DNA from: Bifidobacterium sp. ESL0728
Lineage (GTDB): Bacteria > Actinomycetota > Actinomycetes > Actinomycetales > Bifidobacteriaceae
Length of the DNA: 64,000 bases
Direction: 5' to 3'
Assembly: GCF_029392015.1 (NCBI RefSeq)
Contig: NZ_CP113925.1
Coordinates: 1,364,001-1,428,000 of the forward strand
Position numbers and translations under genes: made by a program. The first letter of the stretch is position 1, and every line of letters starts with the position of its first letter. A model generated the notes under the pieces. That model was not told the DNA's origin. It searched no databases and was given only the letters and a program-made list of their open reading frames with translations. Of this stretch, positions 17,327 to 26,892 are shown in pieces.

Positions 17327-18709
17327 TCAACGCTCCCATTCGGGCTTCCAGCCCTCTACAACGTGTTGTGTGTTCTCCGAATATACCATCGAATCGTCAG
17401 GCACCGCATGACGGATGACCGAACCGGCCCCTGTGGTGACATTGTCGCCGACCTCGACGGGCGCGACGAAAAGGTTGCCGGCACCGACGTGGACGTTCGA
17501 GCCGATGTGGGTGCGGTTCTTGTGCACGCCGTCATAGTTGGCGGAAATGGTGCCGCCGCCGATGTTGGTGTGCTCGCCCAATTCGGCGTCGCCCATGTAG
17601 CTTAAGTGCGGCACCTTGGTGCCCGCGCCGATATGCGCCTTCTTCATTTCGACGAACGCGCCGGCCTTCGTGCCCTCCTCCAGCCTGTTGCCAGGACGCA
17701 GATAGGTCCACGGGCCGATATTGGCGTCGGTGCCGATATGCGATTCCTGCACGCGGCTGCGTTCCACCGTTGCGCCGGCTTCGACCTGCGCGTCAATCAG
17801 CGTGGTATACGGCCCGATGACGGCGTTTTCGGCAACGGTGCTGTGACCCTGCAGGAAGGAGCCCGGAAGCACAGTGACATCCTGTGCCAGCTCGACATCG
17901 TCTTCGATCCACGTGGTCTCGGGGTCGAGAATCGTGACGCCTTCACGCATCCAGCGCTCGCAGATACGCAGGTTGTGCTTGCGGGAAAGATTGGCCAGCT
18001 GTACACGATCGTTGACGCCTTCGACGCTCAGGGCATCGGAAGCGGCAAGAGCACCGACTTTGCCGGTTTTTCGAGCGCTTTCGAGTGCGTCGGTCAGGTA
18101 GAACTCCCCTTGCGCATTCTGTGAATCAAGCCCTTGCACCGAACGAGCGAGCACGGCGGCATCGAACACGTAAACGGAGGTATTGATTTCGTGGACGGCG
18201 AGCTCGCTGCTGTTGGCGTCCTTCTGCTCAACAATGCGCAGCACGCTGCCGTCGCTATCGCGGATGATGCGTCCGTAACCGGTCGGGTCTTCAAGGTTGG
18301 CGGTAAGCACGGTGGCGTCATTGCCGCTGGCCTTATGGAAGGCAAGTAGAGCGTCGAGCGTTGCGGTGTCGAGTAACGGCATATCGCTGGCGGCGATAAG
18401 CACCGGGCCAGTGAGCTGGCCGTCTGAATCGAGCTGTTTCATGGCGCACTGCACGGCGCGACCGGTGCCGGGGATATCGTCCTGCTGAACGATCTCGACG
18501 TGTTCGTTATAGCTTTGCGCGGCTTTGGCCACACGCTCGGCCTGATAATGCACGACGACAGCAAGTGTCTCGGGATCAAGTGCGGAAACGGAAGCCATCA
18601 CGCGCTCAAGGAAGGTTTTCCCGGCAAGTTCGTGAAGGACTTTGGGTTTCGACGAACGCATACGCGTGCCTTCACCGGCCGCGAGAATGATTGCAGCACT
18701 CAATGCCAT
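17327..18709 (-). CDS. glmU: Bifunctional UDP-GlcNAc pyrophosphorylase / GlcN-1-P acetyltransferase
   Basis: The product has 460 residues. The N-terminal nucleotidyltransferase domain starts with AAIILAAGEGTRMRSSKPKV. The C-terminal left-handed beta helix contains hexapeptide repeats and HIGAGTKVPHLSYMGDAELG, with GGGTISANYDGVHKNRT, the acetyl-CoA/acceptor site. It makes UDP-N-acetylglucosamine for peptidoglycan. TTGGAG precedes the ATG. It heads the glmU-rsfS-phosphatase group, downstream of tRNA-Gln. Confidence 0.96.
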   Translation of the reverse strand: MALSAAIILAAGEGTRMRSSKPKVLHELAGKTFLERVMASVSALDPETLAVVVHYQAERVAKAAQSYNEHVEIVQQDDIPGTGRAVQCAMKQLDSDGQLTGPVLIAASDMPLLDTATLDALLAFHKASGNDATVLTANLEDPTGYGRIIRDSDGSVLRIVEQKDANSSELAVHEINTSVYVFDAAVLARSVQGLDSQNAQGEFYLTDALESARKTGKVGALAASDALSVEGVNDRVQLANLSRKHNLRICERWMREGVTILDPETTWIEDDVELAQDVTVLPGSFLQGHSTVAENAVIGPYTTLIDAQVEAGATVERSRVQESHIGTDANIGPWTYLRPGNRLEEGTKAGAFVEMKKAHIGAGTKVPHLSYMGDAELGEHTNIGGGTISANYDGVHKNRTHIGSNVHVGAGNLFVAPVEVGDNVTTGAGSVIRHAVPDDSMVYSENTQHVVEGWKPEWER

Positions 18710-18807
18710 ATCTACTCCAATTCCGGTGCTTCAAAAGCGAAACACTAATTCAATATGCAAATCGGCTGGCATCCGATACACGGAAAGTCAGCCGACTTGA
18801 ACTTCAG

Positions 18808-18878
18808 TTCCTCCACCTGGATTCGAACCAAGACTAAGGGTTCCAAAGACCCGTGTGCTGCCTTTACACCATGGAGGA
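18808..18878 (-). tRNA. tRNA-Gln (TTG anticodon)
   Basis: Acceptor TCCTCCA pairs with TGGAGGA. The anticodon loop CTTTGGA carries TTG, and the T arm has GGTTCGAATCC. The discriminator is A. It sits between prs and glmU on the same strand. I see no integrase or repeat next to it. Confidence 0.93.
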
Positions 18879-19013
18879 ATAGCGCGGCCTTGAAGACCGA
18901 ACCGTTTTTCTATTATGCTGGTCACCTCTGACAACCCGACACGCTTGACGGCGAATCATTGAGCTTTCAGACTCCGGCAACCAGTAAAACATGGACATCC
19001 CGACACCATCGAA

Positions 19014-20036
19014 TCAGGCGAAGAGGAAGCCTTGCCCGTGGTGCTCGGGGTAGTTGTCGAAGAGCTTGGCGACCGAGCCGTCCTCGAAGACGGCCTTGAT
19101 GGCGCTGGCGAGCAACGGTGCGATGGAAAGCACGGTAAGCCCGTCCCAACGCTTGGATTCGTCGATTGGCACCGTGTCGGTCAACACGACCTCGCGTGCG
19201 CCACAGTTCTTGAGGCGATCGACGGCAGGGTCGGAAAGCACGCCATGTGTGGCGACGACGGTCACGGATTTTGCACCGGCCTGCTTCAAAACGTCGCAGG
19301 CGCCGACGATAGTGCCGCCGGTATCGATAAGGTCATCGACCAGAACGCAATCCTTACCGAGAACATCGCCGACCACGCGGTTGGAGGTGGCGTGGTTCGG
19401 GCGGTTGATGTCGCGGGTCTTGTGGACGAAGGCGAGCGGGCCGCCTCCCAGACGCTGTGCCCACTGCTCGGCCACGCGGATACGGCCGGCGTCCGGGGAG
19501 ACCACAGCGACATTGTCGAGATTGCCTTCGAAACGATCACGGATGTAATCGACAAGGACAGGCATGGCGATCAGATGATCGACCGGGCCGTCGAAGAAGC
19601 CCTGGGACTGCGCGGCGTGCAGGTCCACGCTCATCACGCGGTCAGCCCCGGCAGTGCGAAGCAAATCAAAGACGAGACGGCAGGAAATGGGCTCGCGGCC
19701 AAGATGCTTCTTGTCCTGACGGGAATAGCCCAGAAGCGGGCAGACAGCGGTGATGGAACGCGCCGACGCGCGCTTCAATGCGTCGATCATAATGAGCTGT
19801 TCCATGATGGCCTTGTTGACATCACCGGCATGGCTTTGCAATACAAAGACATCCGCGCCACGCACCGATTCGGTGTAGCGCACATACATCTCGCCGTTCG
19901 CGAAATCGTATGCTGTAGTCTTCAAAACGTCGATACCAAGCTGGTTGGCGACGTCCGCCGCCAGCTGGGGATGCGCCCTGCCGGTGACGAGTATGAGATT
20001 CTTACTGGGCTTTCCTTCTAGGATTGCGCTCACCAT
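19014..20036 (-). CDS. prs: Ribose-phosphate pyrophosphokinase (PRPP synthetase)
   Basis: The product has 340 residues. It starts MVSAILEGKPSKNLILVTGR, and the ATG is directly preceded by GGAGAT. The PRPP-binding motif is DCVLVDDLIDTGGTIVGA, and the ATP/flexible-loop region is GYSRQDKKHLGREPISCRL. It makes PRPP from ribose-5-phosphate and ATP for nucleotide, His and Trp synthesis. An adjacent GTG one codon later is the alternative start. The 22-codon upstream extension of the frame is not credible. Confidence 0.95.
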   Translation of the reverse strand: MVSAILEGKPSKNLILVTGRAHPQLAADVANQLGIDVLKTTAYDFANGEMYVRYTESVRGADVFVLQSHAGDVNKAIMEQLIMIDALKRASARSITAVCPLLGYSRQDKKHLGREPISCRLVFDLLRTAGADRVMSVDLHAAQSQGFFDGPVDHLIAMPVLVDYIRDRFEGNLDNVAVVSPDAGRIRVAEQWAQRLGGGPLAFVHKTRDINRPNHATSNRVVGDVLGKDCVLVDDLIDTGGTIVGACDVLKQAGAKSVTVVATHGVLSDPAVDRLKNCGAREVVLTDTVPIDESKRWDGLTVLSIAPLLASAIKAVFEDGSVAKLFDNYPEHHGQGFLFA

Positions 20037-20082
20037 ATCTCCAAACGTTATCGTCTGTATGAACCACAGCCATAGTAGCTTC

Positions 20083-20331
20083 TCAACGCGACGGGGACAC
20101 ACTCGGTTCGTTCACATCGGATTCGTCCCGATCGCGCGAGGTCTCCGAATGGTCGGAAACCGACAAGAACTCGTGAAGCACGATAAAGGCACAGGTTATA
20201 TTCAGCGCCATAAACACCGAACCTACATATCCGTAGCCCAGCAACCATTCCCCGTTAGTTACCAATATTGCCTGCAAAAGGATAATCACTGCCAGACACA
20301 CCTGAACGATACGGAGCCGGGTCTTTTTCAT
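20083..20331 (-). CDS. Small two-helix membrane protein
   Basis: The ATG at 20331 has GGAGGA six bases upstream. The 82-residue product has two hydrophobic helices (IVQVCLAVIILLQAILV and VGSVFMALNITCAFIVL) and a hydrophilic, acidic C-tail. No family recognised. It sits between nadD and prs on the same strand and may be co-transcribed with them. Confidence 0.65.
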   Translation of the reverse strand: MKKTRLRIVQVCLAVIILLQAILVTNGEWLLGYGYVGSVFMALNITCAFIVLHEFLSVSDHSETSRDRDESDVNEPSVSPSR

Positions 20332-20400
20332 CGTCATTCCTCCATTGGTTTATCGGTGAGATTCATCACTGATACCAAGAGTAACATGACAGATCAAAAA

Positions 20401-21204
20401 TCAGAGCTGAGCATAAAGCCCATGCTTGGCAATGTATTGCACCACGCCGTCAGGGACGAGATACCACACCGGTTCGTTCAACGAGACGCGATGGCGGACA
20501 TCGGTCGATGAAATCGCCAACGCGGGAATCTCAAGCGTGTCGACCTCGACTTGCGTGCGCATATGCTCAGGGCTGGTGTATCCGGGGCGCGTGACAGCTA
20601 CGAAACGCGCCAGCCCGAACATATTGCGCGCTTCCTTCCACTTGAGGATTTCGGCGACGGCGTCGGCACCGGTGATGAAGAACAGCTCTGCATCAGGATT
20701 CAACGTGTGGATGTCACGCAATGTATCGATGGTGTAGGTGACGCCCGGACGGTCGATATCGACACGGGAAACAGTGAATTTGGGGTTCGATGCCGTGGCG
20801 ATGACGGTCATCAGATAGCGGTCTTCGGCATTGGTAACATCTTTGTCAAGCTTGAAGGCCGGACGGCCAGTGGGGACGAAAATCACTTCGTCAAGGTCGT
20901 AAACCCAGGCCACCTCGCTTGCAGCCACCAAATGGCCGTTGTGGATGGGATCGAAGGTGCCGCCCATGATGCCGATGCGGCGACGACCGCTTTTGTCGTG
21001 TCTGTCTCTCGGCTTGGTTTTTGACGCATCAATCGAATTGGGATCGTGATGTGAAGACAGACCGGACATTTTTCGCGCCTGGCCAGGATAGCGAGAAATG
21101 TTGATGTCGCCGGCGGGAAGAGCGTCGGCCTTTGGGGTATACTTCACAGACCCGTTATCGTTGTTTGCCGGCAGCGAGCCGTTGGAAGTCGGGGCGTTGC
21201 TCAT
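20401..21204 (-). CDS. nadD: Nicotinate-nucleotide adenylyltransferase
   Basis: The product has 267 residues. The nucleotidyltransferase motif [20 protein letters not shown] starts near residue 78, and the downstream [10 protein letters not shown] (ISST.R class motif) is present. It adenylates NaMN in NAD synthesis. The first 75 residues are a polar extension not found in compact homologues, so the true start may lie further in. The ATG overlaps the stop of the upstream gene in an ATGA, which implies translational coupling and supports the long start. Confidence 0.93.
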   Translation of the reverse strand: MSNAPTSNGSLPANNDNGSVKYTPKADALPAGDINISRYPGQARKMSGLSSHHDPNSIDASKTKPRDRHDKSGRRRIGIMGGTFDPIHNGHLVAASEVAWVYDLDEVIFVPTGRPAFKLDKDVTNAEDRYLMTVIATASNPKFTVSRVDIDRPGVTYTIDTLRDIHTLNPDAELFFITGADAVAEILKWKEARNMFGLARFVAVTRPGYTSPEHMRTQVEVDTLEIPALAISSTDVRHRVSLNEPVWYLVPDGVVQYIAKHGLYAQL

Positions 21205-21971
21205 GCTTTGCCATCACCTTTGTGCTTACCCTTATTGTCTTTCTGCGATTTGTCGGCCTCGCTCTCTTCGCGCTTCTCGTCGGCCTGTTCCGTCTGTTCC
21301 TCGATGTCTTCGACGGTGGCATGCTCGCTTGGGTCGATCTTGCCCATGTCCTCGTCGTATTCGTCCTGAACGACGCGACGAATCTCGGCAAATGTCGGGA
21401 TCGGGAAATCGGGCTGGTAAAGGCGGCGCACGGAAGCGACGCACTCGGTGGCACGCACCAGCAGGTCGTTCATGGCGTCAATGCCACCTTTGGCTTCCTG
21501 CTTGCTGAATTCGGCGATGTAACGTTCCATCGCCGCAAGACGTTCGGCCACGGTCTTTTTGCCGTCTTCGTCGAGATCGACGACGTCGTCCGCGTCCATT
21601 TCCGGCCAACCGACGAGCGCGGCATCGGCATATTCAAGGGAGGCGCGCTGATCGGCGGTGGCGATGCCATCCTCGACCTGCACCAAGAAGACGTAACGGA
21701 CGATGGCAAGGCGTTCCGAGGCAACCTTCAATGCGATACGAGGATTGCTGATGTCGGTGCCGCGGTCTTGGGCCAGCTGATAGTCGGCCTTGACTCCGAA
21801 CTGTTCCTCTGCCTGCCGAGCCACTGCATTGTCTTGCGGCCGCTTTTGGCTGTCCGTTGCCGTGGTGATGGGTCGGTTTTCGGGATTCTGATCGACGGAA
21901 ATGCCGCCCTCAAGGCTTCTGCTTTCGCCGCCGGTCTTGGCTTCATCATTGCTCTGTTCAGCGTCGTTCAT
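21201..21971 (-). CDS. Acidic hypothetical protein between proA and nadD
   Basis: The ATG at 21971 follows AAGGACACGAC. The 256-residue protein is highly charged, with an Asp/Glu-rich centre ([14 protein letters not shown]), a helical middle ([16 protein letters not shown]) and a Lys/Glu/Asp C-tail. It has no membrane segment or recognised domain. Its stop overlaps the nadD start, and its 5' end lies 20 bp past the proA stop, so it is part of a proA-X-nadD transcript. A role linked to NAD or proline metabolism would be a guess. Confidence 0.75.
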   Translation of the reverse strand: MNDAEQSNDEAKTGGESRSLEGGISVDQNPENRPITTATDSQKRPQDNAVARQAEEQFGVKADYQLAQDRGTDISNPRIALKVASERLAIVRYVFLVQVEDGIATADQRASLEYADAALVGWPEMDADDVVDLDEDGKKTVAERLAAMERYIAEFSKQEAKGGIDAMNDLLVRATECVASVRRLYQPDFPIPTFAEIRRVVQDEYDEDMGKIDPSEHATVEDIEEQTEQADEKREESEADKSQKDNKGKHKGDGKA

Positions 21972-21990
21972 GTCGTGTCCTTCACTCCCG

Positions 21991-23307
21991 TCAAGCCCGC
22001 ACCTGGCCGGTGCCGTAGCCAATCCATTTGGTTGTTGTCATTTCGGTCAAACCCATGGGGCCACGGGCATGCAGCTTCTGCGTCGAGATGCCCAATTCGG
22101 CTCCAAAACCGAACATACCGCCATCCGTGAATCTTGAGGAGGCGTTGGCCATAACCACTGCCGAATCGATACGTTTGGTGAAACGCTCGATGGCGCTGTA
22201 ATCCTCGGAAATGATGCACTCGGTGTGGCCGGTGGAATGGGCGTTGATATGCTCGATTGCCTGATCGAGGGAACCGACGACCTTGACACCCATTTTCAGC
22301 GCGAGGTATTCGGTGTCCCAATCCTCGGGCGTGGCATGAAGCAGCTTCACGTCATCAATATCGCTTCCACCGATAATTCCGTAAGCCTCGTCATCAGCAT
22401 GAAGCTCCACACCTGCATCTGCGAGCGCCCTCGCGGCAAGCGGCAGGAAGTCCTTGGCCACGTCGCGATGAACGATCAGCTTTTCAGCCGCATTGCACAC
22501 ACCGACACGTTGCGTTTTGGCGTTCAGGATGATCGGGATGGCCTTGGCGAAATCCGCAGCCTTGTCGACGTAGATATGGACGTTGCCGGCACCGGTCTCA
22601 ATGACCGGTACCTTGGAATTGCGGACGACGGCCTGGATAAGCCCTGCTCCCCCACGCGGCACCAGCACGTCGATATGGCCGCGCGCTTCCATCATCGCCG
22701 TGGCCCCCATACGCCCGAACTTGTCGACGGAAGCGACCAACGCTGGGTCGAAACCCTGTTCCTGCAACGTTTTCTGGATAACGGCAAGCGTCGCCTCGTT
22801 GGTATGTTGCGCTTCGTGGCCACCGCGAAGCAAGACGGCGTTCCCGGATTTGAGGCACAGCGAAGCGACATCGACGGTCACATTGGGACGGGCTTCATAA
22901 ATCATGCCGAACACGCCGATCGGAACCCGCACTTCGTTAAGCCTCAGGCCATTGGGCAACGTCGAACCACGCACGATCTGGCCGATCGGATCGGGAAGCG
23001 TGGCGACGTGACGGACGCCGTCGGCTGCTGCCTTCACGCGCGCCTCGTCAAAGAGCAGACGGTCGAGCTTCCCTTCGCTCATACCGGCCTGCCTGGCCTC
23101 GCTCATATCGAGGCTGTTCGCCTCGGCAATCCTCATGCTGCCCGCCTCAAGCTCATCCGCGATAGCGTTGAGCAGGGTATTTTTCTGTTCGGTATTGGCT
23201 TCGGCGAGTACCCGTTGAGCCTTTGCCGCGGCGTCACCCATGGCGCAAACTTGCCCGAACACCTCCGGATCAAGTATCGCCGAATCCTGATGACCACGTG
23301 CGACCAT
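21991..23307 (-). CDS. proA: Glutamate-5-semialdehyde dehydrogenase (gamma-glutamyl phosphate reductase)
   Basis: The product has 438 residues with the aldehyde dehydrogenase superfamily fold. ProA signatures include [35 protein letters not shown] and [14 protein letters not shown] with the catalytic Cys. It reduces gamma-glutamyl phosphate to the semialdehyde in proline synthesis. AGGGGAGAGTTTT before the ATG at 23307 fixes the start. The nine extra upstream codons are unlikely. It is divergent from thrC. Confidence 0.95.
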   Translation of the reverse strand: MVARGHQDSAILDPEVFGQVCAMGDAAAKAQRVLAEANTEQKNTLLNAIADELEAGSMRIAEANSLDMSEARQAGMSEGKLDRLLFDEARVKAAADGVRHVATLPDPIGQIVRGSTLPNGLRLNEVRVPIGVFGMIYEARPNVTVDVASLCLKSGNAVLLRGGHEAQHTNEATLAVIQKTLQEQGFDPALVASVDKFGRMGATAMMEARGHIDVLVPRGGAGLIQAVVRNSKVPVIETGAGNVHIYVDKAADFAKAIPIILNAKTQRVGVCNAAEKLIVHRDVAKDFLPLAARALADAGVELHADDEAYGIIGGSDIDDVKLLHATPEDWDTEYLALKMGVKVVGSLDQAIEHINAHSTGHTECIISEDYSAIERFTKRIDSAVVMANASSRFTDGGMFGFGAELGISTQKLHARGPMGLTEMTTTKWIGYGTGQVRA

Positions 23308-23539
23308 AAAACTCTCCCCTAACGCTGCAAACACATTTTCCTAAAATTTTTCAGCGTCTGCCAGACCCTTAAGGGACTGGCGAACACCGTATCCATTGCC
23401 ACTGATTGTATGCCTTGCCGCGTCCAAAATGATTCGAATTCATTGATTTGGACACCTTCAATATTAGGGCTTGCGTTCCATTAGACTGTTTATCAGCGAA
23501 TTCAAGGAAACCAGCCACAAGAAAAACGAGGCATTTGTG

Positions 23540-25114
23540 ATGAATACCACCTTCCATAGCACCAGAAGCTCTTCTGAGAAATGGACGAGCCGTCAGGCCA
23601 TCCGTCAAGGGCTTGCGGGTGACGGCGGGTTGTTCGTCACCGACGATTTGGGCAAACAACAGATCGATGTCGCCGCTTTGGTCGGCAAATCCTATCAAGA
23701 CATGGCTCGAACCGTGTTGGGCGTACTACTGCCCGACTTCTCGACTTCCGAACTCGATGAATGCGTACGCGCGGCCTACGGTTCCCAGTGGCTCGACAGC
23801 GCCATCACCCCGCTGAAACCGCTGGGCGACGATTACATTCTCGAGCTCTTCAACGGGCCGACCAGCGCGTTCAAGGACGTGGCGTTGCAGATTCTCCCGC
23901 AGTTCATGGCACGGACGACTTCGACTATCGCTTCTTGCGAATCGAGCAAGTCTGTTTTGGGCGACAAACCTGCCACGGCAGACGCTGATGACAAGAATGT
24001 CAGACACGCCACAACACCTGCAGACGGAAAAGTGATGGTACTGACGGCCACTTCCGGCGATACCGGCAAAGCGGCGCTCGCAGGATTCGCAGGTACCCCC
24101 GGCACCGGCATCACCGTTTTCTATCCCGAAGGCAAGGTCAGCGAGATCCAACGTCTGCAGATGACCACCCAGACCGGCTCGAACGTCAACGTGTGCGCAG
24201 TCAAAGGCAATTTCGATGACGCGCAAACCGCGGTCAAACGCATTTTCGGCGATAGGGACTTGGCCGCGAAACTTGAGAAAAGCAACCACGTCTCGCTTTC
24301 CTCAGCCAATTCCATCAATGTCGGCAGGCTTGTGCCACAAGTCGTCTATTACTTCTCGGCTTATGCGCAACTGGTCGAACTCGGTGCCATCAAGGTCGGT
24401 GACCAGGTCGAATTCGTGGTGCCCACCGGCAATTTTGGCGACATTCTCGCCGGCTACTACGCCAAAAAACTCGGGCTGCCGGTCGGCAGGCTGACCGTGG
24501 CCAGCGACCGCAACAACGTGCTCTTCGATTTCCTGACCACCGGCACCTACAACCGCAAGCGCCCGTTCTACGAAACCACCTCACCGTCCATGGATATCCT
24601 CGTCTCCTCGAACCTCGAACGTATGCTCTACTACATGTCGGATGGCGACACCAAACTTATTCGCGGACTGATGGACGATTTGCAAAACAAGGGTTCATTT
24701 ACGATTTCCGATTCCTTGCTCGCACGAATCCGCGGACTGTTCTCTTGCGGCTGGGCCGACGAAAATCAGGTGAGCCTTGCCATCACCGACTGCTGGAACG
24801 CCAACCATTACGTCATTGACCCACACACCGCCTGTGGTTATCATGTGCTCTCCCAGATGCCTCGTGAAGCCACCATGCCGCGCGTGCTGCTAAGCACCGC
24901 CAGCCCCTACAAGTTCCCGCGCGTGGTCGGCAAGGCGCTTGGCCTCGACACCACCGGTACCGACTTCGATTGCATGGACAGGCTCTCCGAAGTCACCGGC
25001 ACCACCGCACCTGCGAACTTGCGCGGCTTGGAGCACACCACCGAACGTTTCACCGATGTCATCTCCATCGAAGAGATGAGCAATTACGTTAGAAATGCTT
25101 CTCAGAAGCTTTAA
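23540..25114 (+). CDS. thrC: Threonine synthase
   Basis: The product has 524 residues. The PLP lysine is in FNGPTSAFKDVALQ near residue 118, and the phosphate loop is in LTATSGDTGKAALAGF. It converts O-phosphohomoserine to threonine. The ATG at 23540 follows GAGG. The longer reading frame from 23471 has no site. A hydrophilic insertion of about 35 residues (STIASCESSKSVLGDK to TTPADGK) sits between the PLP lysine and the phosphate loop and appears lineage-specific. Monocistronic with a terminator. Confidence 0.95.
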   Translation: MNTTFHSTRSSSEKWTSRQAIRQGLAGDGGLFVTDDLGKQQIDVAALVGKSYQDMARTVLGVLLPDFSTSELDECVRAAYGSQWLDSAITPLKPLGDDYILELFNGPTSAFKDVALQILPQFMARTTSTIASCESSKSVLGDKPATADADDKNVRHATTPADGKVMVLTATSGDTGKAALAGFAGTPGTGITVFYPEGKVSEIQRLQMTTQTGSNVNVCAVKGNFDDAQTAVKRIFGDRDLAAKLEKSNHVSLSSANSINVGRLVPQVVYYFSAYAQLVELGAIKVGDQVEFVVPTGNFGDILAGYYAKKLGLPVGRLTVASDRNNVLFDFLTTGTYNRKRPFYETTSPSMDILVSSNLERMLYYMSDGDTKLIRGLMDDLQNKGSFTISDSLLARIRGLFSCGWADENQVSLAITDCWNANHYVIDPHTACGYHVLSQMPREATMPRVLLSTASPYKFPRVVGKALGLDTTGTDFDCMDRLSEVTGTTAPANLRGLEHTTERFTDVISIEEMSNYVRNASQKL

Positions 25115-25136
25115 AGAAGCCGTCGGACTGAAATTG

Positions 25137-25180
25137 AAAGGGCTTACGGGCGACTAATTGCGTCTCGTAAGCTCTTTTCT
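25137..25180 (+). terminator. Intrinsic terminator after thrC
   Basis: A 12-bp stem (AAAGGGCTTACG/CGTAAGCTCTTT, one G-U) lies 22 bases after the thrC stop and is followed by TCTTTG. A good position for rho-independent termination. Confidence 0.8.
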
Positions 25181-25292
25181 TTGATTGTTCACAGTTTCTT
25201 GCGCTCGTAGATCTGTATCAAAGCCTGCCAAATAACACGAACACCACTGCGATCACGATTGCATCAACGCTCTTTCACCCTTGCCAAATGCT

Positions 25293-25670
25293 TTACTTGG
25301 CTTTCTTGTACTCAGTCTCGAGCATATCCATCAGGTCAATAAGCGGGATGTCGGCCGCTTTCGCTACTACTCCCACCTGTCGCAAGGCGTTGCGTACCTG
25401 ACCGGCGAGCTTCTTCCTCATCCGCTCATCGCCTTTTTCGGCGACGAACGAACCCTTGCCCTGCACATTGACGATGATGCCTTCATCCGCCAGTTCGTTG
25501 TAGGCCCGGGTGACAGTGAGAACGGAGATACGCAGCTCACGGGCCAGCTTGCGCAGGCTCGGTAGCGCTTCCCCACTCTTGAGCTCGCCGTTCAACACGG
25601 CCTCGCGAATCTGACGTTTGATTTGTTCGTAGATCGGTTCCCCGGACACGGATGAGATGATCAGTTTCAT
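25293..25670 (-). CDS. GntR-family regulator, YtrA type
   Basis: This 125-residue protein has a winged helix near the N-terminus (PIYEQIKRQIREAVLNGELK, then LPSLRKLARELRISVLTVTR) and a wing with VQGKGSFVAEKG. It has only a short C-terminal helical dimerisation part. The YtrA subgroup has this architecture and usually represses linked ABC transporter genes. No such genes flank it here, so its target may lie elsewhere or only be itself. AACAGT/ACTGTT elements lie directly upstream. Confidence 0.9.
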   Translation of the reverse strand: MKLIISSVSGEPIYEQIKRQIREAVLNGELKSGEALPSLRKLARELRISVLTVTRAYNELADEGIIVNVQGKGSFVAEKGDERMRKKLAGQVRNALRQVGVVAKAADIPLIDLMDMLETEYKKAK

Positions 25671-25722
25671 CTATGCCTCTTTCTTTTCTGATCAGTGTCC
25701 AGCAGAACCCCTGATGCACATC

Positions 25723-25792
25723 AACAGTTCTACTGTTACATATAACTATATAACAGTTAATTCCACTGTGCAAATCGGTACTATAACAGTTT
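25723..25792 (-). promoter_or_regulatory. Candidate operator of the YtrA-like regulator
   Basis: An inverted pair AACAGTTCTACTGTT at 25723-25737 is followed by further half-sites TAACAGTTA (25751-25759) and TAACAGTTT (25784-25792). They lie 50-120 bases upstream of the regulator start in AT-rich DNA. Clustering of the same half-site suggests autoregulation. This is inference from position and repetition. Confidence 0.5.
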
Positions 25793-25879
25793 CGTTTATT
25801 TGGAAATTACCTGCAGAATGAGCGTTTATCCCAATAAAACAGATATTGAACTTACAAAATTTTATGGCCAGTTGCCATA

Positions 25880-26539
25880 TCAAAGCACTTTAGGCGCATC
25901 CGCGAAGTCGCTAATCACTCCATCGGCAATCTGTATAATAGCTGGTCTGTCCTCAAGTGAATAGTCATCTTTCATCGCCCAAACATGCATGCCAGCTGAT
26001 TTTGCAGCTTTTACGGCCACCAACAGATCCTCGAACACGGTGCAATCCTTGGCGGCTATTCCCAAACGCGACGCTGCGGCAAGATACACCTCAGGGCTAT
26101 GTTTGCTTTTTGCCTCGGTATCCTCCACGCTTACTACCACATCGAAGAACTTCCGGATGCCCACGTGCTCCATGCCGACCTCACGCACCTGCGGTGAAAG
26201 CGATGTCGCCACAGCCAGCCGTGCGCCGCTCGACTTCAGATAATCCAGATATTCAACCGCATGCGGTTTGGCTTCGACGGTAGTTCCATACGCCTCAAGC
26301 ACCATCGAATCCCACAGCTTCGCGAGCTCGCCAGGAGTGTCATTCAGCCCATAACGTTCAATCGTGTAACGCGCCACTTCCTCAGGCCTCATTGCATTGA
26401 CAACACCCATATAATCGTCGGTCAGCGGGATATTACGGCTATGAAAGAAGTCAATATCAACCTGATGCCACACGTCCATCGAGTCAAGCAACGTCCCATC
26501 CAAATCAAAGATGGCTGCTTTGCCTTCGTTCGTTTTCAT
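25880..26539 (-). CDS. HAD-superfamily phosphatase (beta-phosphoglucomutase-like)
   Basis: The product has 219 residues. Motif I is AIFDLDGTLLDS with both catalytic Asp residues. Motif II is LAVATSLS, Lys (motif III) is in EAKSKHSPEVYLAAA, and motif IV is CTVFEDLLVAVKAAKSAG. The cap domain lies between motifs I and II as in subclass I phosphatases. Members hydrolyse sugar phosphates or related metabolites. The substrate is unknown. GGAGAGAGT precedes the ATG. A palindromic repeat lies 23 bases upstream. Confidence 0.9.
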   Translation of the reverse strand: MKTNEGKAAIFDLDGTLLDSMDVWHQVDIDFFHSRNIPLTDDYMGVVNAMRPEEVARYTIERYGLNDTPGELAKLWDSMVLEAYGTTVEAKPHAVEYLDYLKSSGARLAVATSLSPQVREVGMEHVGIRKFFDVVVSVEDTEAKSKHSPEVYLAAASRLGIAAKDCTVFEDLLVAVKAAKSAGMHVWAMKDDYSLEDRPAIIQIADGVISDFADAPKVL

Positions 26540-26561
26540 GTACTCTCTCCAAACTACCGAC

Positions 26562-26651
26562 GCTGTTGGGTCGGAATATACAATGCTCAGGCACCCTCCA
26601 GGCCGGTAGGCAAGCTTTACGCCTGATCATCGCATATCCCGCCCCAACAGC
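26562..26651 (-). repeat. Palindromic repeat, reverse-oriented copy (pair 1, diverged)
   Basis: The outer arms GCTGTTGGG and CCCAACAGC pair perfectly. The inside retains ATACAATGCTC, GGCCGGTAGGC, CTTTACG and CATCGCATAT, which match copy 57804-57895. It is the most diverged member. It lies 23 bp upstream of the HAD phosphatase start. Confidence 0.7.
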
Positions 26652-26777
26652 TCATGCTACAGAAAACTAACTCTACTCACTTGCGCAAAGAAACAGCCTG
26701 AAGCGAATAAAAAATAAATCTCTTAACACTTGGAATTTACAAGATATCTGAATGCATTTGTTTCTCGTTGTTGATTA

Positions 26778-26867
26778 GCTGCCGGCTGGGATATGCGATG
26801 TTAGACCGTAAAGACTTGGCCTGAGCGGCCCGGAGCGTGTCGAACATCGTATATCCCAGCCGGCAGC
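26778..26867 (+). repeat. Palindromic repeat, forward-oriented copy (pair 1)
   Basis: Outer arms GCTGCCGGCTGGG and CCCAGCCGGCAGC pair exactly. The core has GACCGTAAAGACTTGGCC, then GAGCGGCC, then CGGAGCGTGTCGAACAT. It begins 25 bases past the recN stop on the minus strand. The core is nearly identical to the copies at 39197 and 58107, while the outer arms are unrelated yet self-complementary. Confidence 0.85.
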
Positions 26868-26892
26868 GACTGACCGTTGAACACTTATTTGC

